From: Firmicutes bacterium UBA6226
Lineage (GTDB): Bacteria > Bacillota_A > Clostridia > Peptostreptococcales > Acidaminobacteraceae
Reading direction: 5' to 3'
Assembly (NCBI GenBank): GCA_002441045.1
Contig: DJWQ01000119.1
Span: 1-18,140 of the forward strand
DNA: 18,140 bases
The notes under the pieces are model-generated. The model did not search any database. It saw only the letters and a list, made by a program, of their open reading frames with translations, and was not told where the DNA came from. Both the position numbers and the translations under genes were made by a program. Below are positions 13,546 to 18,140 of this stretch, piece after piece (the stretch's first letter is position 1; every line of letters starts with the position of its first letter).

Positions 13546-14823
13546 TTATTTGTTACTACTTTTAAAGACCTCGTCCATTCTCTTAACAAAATCTTCTTTA
13601 GTGATGGTTTTTACATAATATTCTTGTAGGAGCTTGCCTTGTTCGTCGGTTACAGCCGATGGCAGCACCAAATCCTTGTAAGCTTTGCCTTCAGCGACGA
13701 AAGCTGAAGCATCTGCCACCCATGAAGCTGGCTCATAATTGTGAACGGTAGCAAGTGGGTTGAATGAGCATGCTTGGAAAAGCCCTGCAGAATCTTGATC
13801 ATCAAGAACGTAGTTTGCAAACTTTAGTGCCAAATCCATTTCCTTAGCATCTGGATGAACCGCTAAAGTTGTAGAAGTAGATAAGTTGACGAGTGTACAA
13901 GCTTCATTGTTGTTCACAGGAAGTGCAAATACGCCTAGTTTCATATCTGGATTAGTGGTCATGATTGTACCAGAAGCCCAAGTGCCTTGAACAAACATCG
14001 CAGCTTTACCCATTGCAAACTCAGCTGCACCTGACTCTGAACCCATTTCCATCGCTCTTTCAGTGCCATTTGCCATGATGAGGTCGATTGGACCAAAGAT
14101 GTCGATGACTTCTTCATATGACCCATTGTCTGCATACATACGATCGACCCAATCAGGAAGCTCGCCAGATACTTTGCCGCCAAGTGTAAGTGCCGTCATA
14201 AGCTGTGGTACCCATTGTTCTTGATAAGCTAGCATAAATGGTGTATAACCTTTTTCTTTAAGTACTTCAGTGATATTTTTAAGATCATCAAGGGTTTTAG
14301 GAATTTCAACTCCTGCATCAGCAAAGATTTCCTTGTTGTATAAAACGCCCCATGCTTGACTTTCAAGCGGAACCCCGAGTAGTCTACCATCTATTGAAAC
14401 GGTTTCTCTAACATTGTCATAGATCTTATCTGCAAGCGGCTCAGCTGATAAATCGGTTAAGTTACCTGCTTTATCATAGGTTGCGATATTGTTGCTGTGT
14501 AGTGTGTAAAGATCTGGTGCATCTCCCCCTGTTAATCTCGCTTGCAAAACACTTTCGTATTGATCTGAGCTTGGCATTTCCAAATTCACTTTAACTTTAA
14601 TGTTTTCCTCAGCGAGCATTTTCGCTTCGAACTGTTTCACATACGTATCCCATTGATCCATATACTGTGGAATACTCATCATAATATTTAATTCAGCAAC
14701 TCTAGGACTTTCTGTACTCACAACCTCAGTGGTTTCTTTAGGATCTGACGCCGTGTTATTTGAACAAGCTGCAAGCGAAAGAACCAAACAAACGATTAGA
14801 GATAATACTAGAAATTTCTTCAT
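13546..14823 (-). CDS. Extracellular solute-binding lipoprotein of a CUT1 ABC importer (family 1)
   Basis: A 425-residue sugar-binding protein. The signal MKKFLVLSLIVCLVLSLAAC ends in a lipobox with Cys20 as lipid attachment site, followed by a flexible SNNTASDPKE linker to about residue 40. The mature part has typical SBP_bac_1 landmarks: ESVLQARLTGGDAPDLYTL, GVPLESQAWGVLYNKEIF and the segment GKAAMFVQGTWASG. It would be tethered outside the membrane and pass an oligosaccharide to the two permeases. The start is fixed by GGGAGGGG six bases upstream. It follows the response regulator after a 76-base gap holding a candidate promoter, and it is followed by an attenuating hairpin. The ligand is probably a glucan fragment, judged only from the neighbouring glycosidases. 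Confidence 0.93.
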   Translation of the reverse strand: MKKFLVLSLIVCLVLSLAACSNNTASDPKETTEVVSTESPRVAELNIMMSIPQYMDQWDTYVKQFEAKMLAEENIKVKVNLEMPSSDQYESVLQARLTGGDAPDLYTLHSNNIATYDKAGNLTDLSAEPLADKIYDNVRETVSIDGRLLGVPLESQAWGVLYNKEIFADAGVEIPKTLDDLKNITEVLKEKGYTPFMLAYQEQWVPQLMTALTLGGKVSGELPDWVDRMYADNGSYEEVIDIFGPIDLIMANGTERAMEMGSESGAAEFAMGKAAMFVQGTWASGTIMTTNPDMKLGVFALPVNNNEACTLVNLSTSTTLAVHPDAKEMDLALKFANYVLDDQDSAGLFQACSFNPLATVHNYEPASWVADASAFVAEGKAYKDLVLPSAVTDEQGKLLQEYYVKTITKEDFVKRMDEVFKSSNK

Positions 14824-14862
14824 ACTTTTCCCCTCCCAAATTTTAGTTTATGACTAAACCTA

Positions 14863-14900
14863 ATACTATAATCTCTCTTTTGAGGTGATAATACATTATC
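14863..14900 (-). promoter_or_regulatory. Candidate regulated promoter of the binding-protein gene with overlapping palindrome
   Basis: On the minus strand TTATCA (14891-14886) and TAGTAT (14868-14863) are 17 bases apart, each matching the consensus at four of six positions. A perfect palindrome, GATAAT-GT-ATTATC (14900-14887), overlaps the -35 and starts right at the end of the response regulator gene. A second inverted repeat, TTTAGT-5-ACTAAA (14842-14858), lies in the leader. A weak -35 under a palindrome suits an activated promoter controlled by the adjacent regulator, but this is inference. Confidence 0.4.
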
Positions 14901-16051
14901 TATTCTTGCTCTGATTCATTGTCCATTTTTATGCTCTCTCTCATCTCACCAGGGGTTATCCCAAAATACTTCTTAAATTTTTTATAAAAATGCGCCTGTT
15001 CAACATAGCCGACCAGATAGCCCACCTCTTTAATCGGTAATTTTTTTTCTAGAATTAATTGCTTCGCTTTTTCAAGTCTCACTGAATTGAGATATTCATT
15101 AAAGCCTTCCTCGTACGCATTCTTAAAACACTTGCTCAAATACGTGGGACTGATATAAAACCGTGTCGCCGTTTGCTCAAGTGTGATTTGATTTTGATAA
15201 TTTTCATCGATATAGTGCTTGATTTTACCTATGTCTAGCTTATTTCGGTTGAGACGAAGCCATTTGACCGATTGTGCCGTCTTAATATAAAGAGATTTAA
15301 CAAAGTAAAGCATTTCATCGCTGGTGCATTCCTGACTAAAGACAAAGGCACACTCATTTGTACTAAAAATATCGTTGATCTTAAACTCATTTTCTGAAAT
15401 AAAAATCTTAAGCTGAGACATGAGGGTATAGAAAATAAAGATGAGATCGCTTTTATTTGAAAGCCCCTTATCAGCCTTATCCTGCTGATCAAATAGCCTT
15501 TGAATCTTGTTAAAAACGCTGTCGAGAATCTCTTCGTCATCGCTGTACAAGGCTTCGTATGCGGCTACCTTTTGTTGGTTAAACGCCTCTGCCCATGTTG
15601 CCGCCATAAACTCATAGGAGGAAAGCTCGAATTGCAAGCCACCTTCCAGTTGTAGTCTGCTTCTGCTATACGCTTCATCTAAGCTGATAACACAAAGCTC
15701 TAACTGCTTGTTCAGCTCATCTGGCTTTATGGGCTTTAGTAAATAGTCTGAAACACCCAGTTTTAGTGCCGTATGAATGTACTCGAAATCGTCATAGCCA
15801 CTGATGATGATCACTTTTGCAGTACTTCCCGTCGCTCTAATGGATCGAATAAGTTCAAGCCCGCTTTTTTTAGGCATATTGATATCTGTTATAACAATTT
15901 CAGGTTTTAATTGACGGATGAGCTCTATACCGAAATCGCCGTCTGAAGCCTCTCCTACGATTTCTATGTCCAGCGCTTCCCATCTTCCTAAGCTCTTTAT
16001 TACTTCCCTTGTCCAAGCCTCATCGTCTATAATGACAGCTCTGTAAGTCAT
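14900..16051 (-). CDS. Two-component response regulator, YesN-like, AraC-type DNA-binding domain
   Basis: A 383-residue regulator. The N-terminal receiver domain (1-120) has Asp9/Asp10/Glu11 in IIDDEAW, the phosphorylation site Asp56 in VITDINMP, and Lys106 in YLLKPIKP. A variable middle part (about 125-270) carries no clear motif. The C-terminal AraC/XylS domain (about 275-375) has two helix-turn-helix motifs, with LSKCFKNAYEEGFNEYLNSVRLEKAKQLI and a final VGYVEQAHFYKKFKKYFGITPGE. Its ATG overlaps the kinase stop codon (ATGA), and GAGGTGG lies four bases upstream. This family activates neighbouring sugar uptake operons, so the binding-protein/permease/glycosidase genes are the likely targets. 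Confidence 0.95.
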   Translation of the reverse strand: MTYRAVIIDDEAWTREVIKSLGRWEALDIEIVGEASDGDFGIELIRQLKPEIVITDINMPKKSGLELIRSIRATGSTAKVIIISGYDDFEYIHTALKLGVSDYLLKPIKPDELNKQLELCVISLDEAYSRSRLQLEGGLQFELSSYEFMAATWAEAFNQQKVAAYEALYSDDEEILDSVFNKIQRLFDQQDKADKGLSNKSDLIFIFYTLMSQLKIFISENEFKINDIFSTNECAFVFSQECTSDEMLYFVKSLYIKTAQSVKWLRLNRNKLDIGKIKHYIDENYQNQITLEQTATRFYISPTYLSKCFKNAYEEGFNEYLNSVRLEKAKQLILEKKLPIKEVGYLVGYVEQAHFYKKFKKYFGITPGEMRESIKMDNESEQE

Positions 16052-17811
16052 AGCGCCACCTCATCCGTTACATATTTCATCAGAACCGTTACCGTTGTGC
16101 CTTCGTTTATTAAACTTTCCACATAAACGCCATGCTTGTCATCCTCACTTTGAAGCTTGATGCGTGAAGCTACATTGCTGAGTCCGATGTGCGTCCCCAG
16201 TTTGATGGTTTTCTCAGCGTTTTCTTGTAAAGTAAGATTGATTTCAGCTACCCTTTCAGGCGGCACACCTAGACCATTGTCATGGACGACAAGCTTTAGA
16301 TCCCCGTTTGGTGTGACTTCTCCTTCAAGTGAAATCATCCAGTCCCCACTTTTGTGAAACAAACCGTGCTGAAAGCAATTTTCCACTAAAGGTTGAAGAA
16401 TCAGCTTTGGCACTAAAGCATCCATTGCCGCCTCGCTGGTGTTCGTGTGAAACTGTATGCGGTTGGCAAACCGTTCGTTTTGGATGCTGAGATAGCTGTT
16501 CAGATACGTAATCTCTTCTCTGAGCTTGACGACCTCCTTGGCATAATTCAGTGAATAGCGCATGATGTCGCTTAGTGCTAGTGTGATCGAATAGATTTCA
16601 TTGGCATTCTTTTTGAGTGCCATACCGCCCATTACCTGCAGTGTATTATACATAAAGTGTGGATTGATTTGGGCTTGAAGGGCTCTTAGCTGCGCCTCTT
16701 TTTTATTAATCTCACTTTGATATTCTTTAAGGATCAAATTGCGATTTCGCGTCATCATGATATTAAAGCTCTCGTGTAAAAATCCGATTTCATCCTGACG
16801 ATGGGTTTCAAGCTGAGGCACTGGGTTGTCCAGTGTAATGGTTTGAATCTCCGTCGCAAGTGACACGATGGGCTTACTGATGATGTGTGACAGGACAAAT
16901 GAAAATACCAGTGAGATCAATATGGATAGACCTGCAGCAAACAAACCACCGTAAAGTGTGGTATTAAGTGCCGCAATGATGGTTTTATTGGGAACAGACT
17001 GAAGAATTTTAAGTTTGCCGCCATTTACAGAGCGATAAAACCAAAATGCATTTGATTTTTCCATCTCAAATGCGGTTTCATCTGTTGCACGTGCTAGAAC
17101 ATCTGCGATATCCGCTTCATTTAACGCTGTCTCCCCCTGTGCACGTTCTATGATCTGATCGTCCTCATTGAATACTAAAATGGTTTCATCCTTATTGGTT
17201 TTAATGTCCTCGAGAATGGCCTGAATCTCATAGGGTCTAATTCTGATCACCACTAACGCCAATGAAATGTTGTCGCTAAAGCGGTTCATCTGATGTGTTA
17301 TCACGACTTCTTTTTCTTCGCGAGCAAAGACCAAGTTGGTTTGCTTGTCCACACCCCTGGCTTGCCATTTTTCAATATACTCGTTACCCTTTAGAAAGAG
17401 CGCTTTTGAACGCTCAGCTCTTATGACTGAACCGTCGTTAAGATTATGTAGTTCGATGGAATTGATAGTATTGTCCATACTTATGGTTTTATTAAGTTGC
17501 GAGATCAGTCTCAGCTTGACACTGTAATTCACATTCTCACCGACGCTAAACCACGATAATATATCACTTTTAAAGGATTCGTCCACTTCGAAACCATAAT
17601 ACTTTTCAGAATATTTTTGGGTAACGAGCTCAAGTCTATTTTGCAGCCAACCAGCACTCATACGATGTGTTTCGATCACTTGATCCTTCATGGTCTCGTA
17701 GGTGATCACGATCGCCACAGAGGTTACGATGACAACTGATAGTAGCGTAAACAGCAGCATGCTGATAAAGAACTTTCTTCTTATGGACATTCTCTGAAGC
17801 TTATCTTTCAT
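16048..17811 (-). CDS. Sensor histidine kinase, YesM-like (HAMP, His_kinase, HATPase)
   Basis: A 587-residue kinase from the ATG at 17811, with AGAGG nine bases upstream; an in-frame ATG at 17820 sits directly against that site. It has helix 1 (about 14-37), an extracytoplasmic sensor region (about 38-285, probably a double Cache fold), helix 2 (about 286-310), HAMP (about 311-362) and a coiled linker. The phosphoacceptor His385 is in QINPHFMYNTLQ, the N box is QPLVENCFQHG (Asn478), and the G1 box is DNGLGVPPE (511-519). This is the LytS/YesM class, which pairs with YesN-like regulators. It heads the sugar locus and is coupled to the regulator by an ATGA overlap. The signal is likely an extracellular sugar or the loaded binding protein. 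Confidence 0.95.
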   Translation of the reverse strand: MKDKLQRMSIRRKFFISMLLFTLLSVVIVTSVAIVITYETMKDQVIETHRMSAGWLQNRLELVTQKYSEKYYGFEVDESFKSDILSWFSVGENVNYSVKLRLISQLNKTISMDNTINSIELHNLNDGSVIRAERSKALFLKGNEYIEKWQARGVDKQTNLVFAREEKEVVITHQMNRFSDNISLALVVIRIRPYEIQAILEDIKTNKDETILVFNEDDQIIERAQGETALNEADIADVLARATDETAFEMEKSNAFWFYRSVNGGKLKILQSVPNKTIIAALNTTLYGGLFAAGLSILISLVFSFVLSHIISKPIVSLATEIQTITLDNPVPQLETHRQDEIGFLHESFNIMMTRNRNLILKEYQSEINKKEAQLRALQAQINPHFMYNTLQVMGGMALKKNANEIYSITLALSDIMRYSLNYAKEVVKLREEITYLNSYLSIQNERFANRIQFHTNTSEAAMDALVPKLILQPLVENCFQHGLFHKSGDWMISLEGEVTPNGDLKLVVHDNGLGVPPERVAEINLTLQENAEKTIKLGTHIGLSNVASRIKLQSEDDKHGVYVESLINEGTTVTVLMKYVTDEVAL

Positions 17812-17854
17812 CCTAACCATCCTCTTATTCTGATTTCGTTATTGTATTTATTAG

Positions 17855-17888
17855 ATGACTTTAGTTGACTTAGTTGACTTAATTGACT
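17855..17888. repeat. Tandem repeat of TTAGTTGACT-like units in the kinase leader
   Basis: TTGACT recurs at 17865-17870, 17874-17879 and 17883-17888 with a 9-base period, preceded by ATGACT at 17855-17860. On the transcribed strand it reads AGTCAACTA repeats, 45-80 bases upstream of the kinase start. It may be a regulator-binding direct repeat or simple slippage; the word CGTTCAATT beside it also occurs in the gap between the permease genes at 12549-12557. Confidence 0.6.
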
Positions 17889-18038
17889 TCGTTCAATTTA
17901 ATTCTTATATGATACATGACTATTTGTAGTTTGATTCAAGACTGTTTTACAACAATATGATAATTCAGTTCATTTCTACTTTCTATTAACTTTATGATTT
18001 AATTTAACTCTCTATCTAAAATTTTATTTTTTGTGTTC

Positions 18039-18047
18039 ATTATAGCA
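18039..18047 (-). promoter_or_regulatory. Extended -10 promoter for the sensor kinase-regulator genes
   Basis: The minus strand reads TGCTATAAT: a perfect -10 TATAAT (18044-18039) with the TG of an extended -10 element. No good -35 is present, as is usual for this class. Transcription would start near 18032, giving a leader of about 220 bases before the kinase ATG. Confidence 0.6.
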
Positions 18048-18093
18048 TACATTTTTAAAAGGTGTGCAGAATGTCACTTACAGGTCATAGGGC

Positions 18094-18122
18094 TTGACTT
18101 AATACAGAAATCGGACTATATT
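18094..18122 (+). promoter_or_regulatory. Rightward sigma-A-type promoter at the window edge
   Basis: TTGACT (18094-18099), a 17-base spacer and TATATT (18117-18122) match the consensus at five of six positions each. It points out of the window, so its gene is not visible. It is divergent from the kinase promoter. Confidence 0.5.
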
Positions 18123-18140
18123 TCAATTAACAGTGATCTC

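Larger units (their letters stand above)
17812..18140. other. Intergenic region upstream of the sensor kinase, 329 bases
   Basis: No gene is seen here on either strand. It holds a 9-bp tandem repeat near the kinase start, an extended -10 promoter reading leftward into the kinase, and a consensus-like promoter reading rightward out of the window. The rest is AT-rich spacer. The two promoters lie back to back, about 50 bases apart, which suggests a divergently transcribed gene just beyond the right edge. Confidence 0.6.

Overview
The window is an AT-rich, densely packed stretch of bacterial chromosome with strong AGGAG-type ribosome binding sites, several TTG starts and sigma-A-like promoters. 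With its lipoproteins, YesM/YesN-type sensor pair and a regulator/membrane-protein pair matching hsmRA of Clostridioides difficile, it points to a low-GC Bacillota, probably a Clostridia member. The species cannot be told from the sequence. No RNA genes, transposons or CRISPR arrays were seen.

Left part (1-3809). A truncated serine hydrolase (beta-lactamase/transpeptidase fold) runs off the left edge on the minus strand. Diverging from it is a tightly packed plus-strand cluster: a DUF4386 membrane protein, a second serine hydrolase, an ECF-like sigma factor, a small two-helix membrane protein that probably controls the sigma factor, and a SAM-dependent methyltransferase. Most junctions overlap by 8-14 bases, so translational coupling is likely. 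The first gene has a perfect 14-bp inverted repeat that places its start codon inside a potential mRNA hairpin.

Middle part (3802-8122). A minus-strand lipoprotein converges on the methyltransferase with overlapping stop codons. A plus-strand membrane-anchored protein of unknown function follows. Next comes a two-gene unit, a MarR-family regulator and a four-helix HsmA-family membrane protein, with a clear promoter, a candidate operator over the start site and a strong terminator. I read it as an hsmRA heme-sensing and protection unit. Two minus-strand genes follow: an N-terminal nucleophile asparaginase and a DUF2500-type membrane protein.

Right part (8266-17811, all minus strand). This is a carbohydrate uptake and hydrolysis locus. 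In transcription order it has a YesM-like sensor kinase, a YesN-like AraC-type response regulator, a lipoprotein solute-binding protein, two CUT1-type ABC permeases, a GH5 enzyme with a possible carbohydrate-binding C-terminal domain, and a GH30 enzyme, closed by a terminator. Both glycosidases lack signal peptides, and no ABC ATPase is encoded here. The picture is import of a beta-linked glucan oligosaccharide (inferred), powered by a shared ATPase encoded elsewhere, followed by cytoplasmic hydrolysis. An internal hairpin after the binding-protein gene probably sets its expression above that of the permeases. The gaps inside this locus carry unusual AT-rich tandem repeats with 9- and 12-bp periods.
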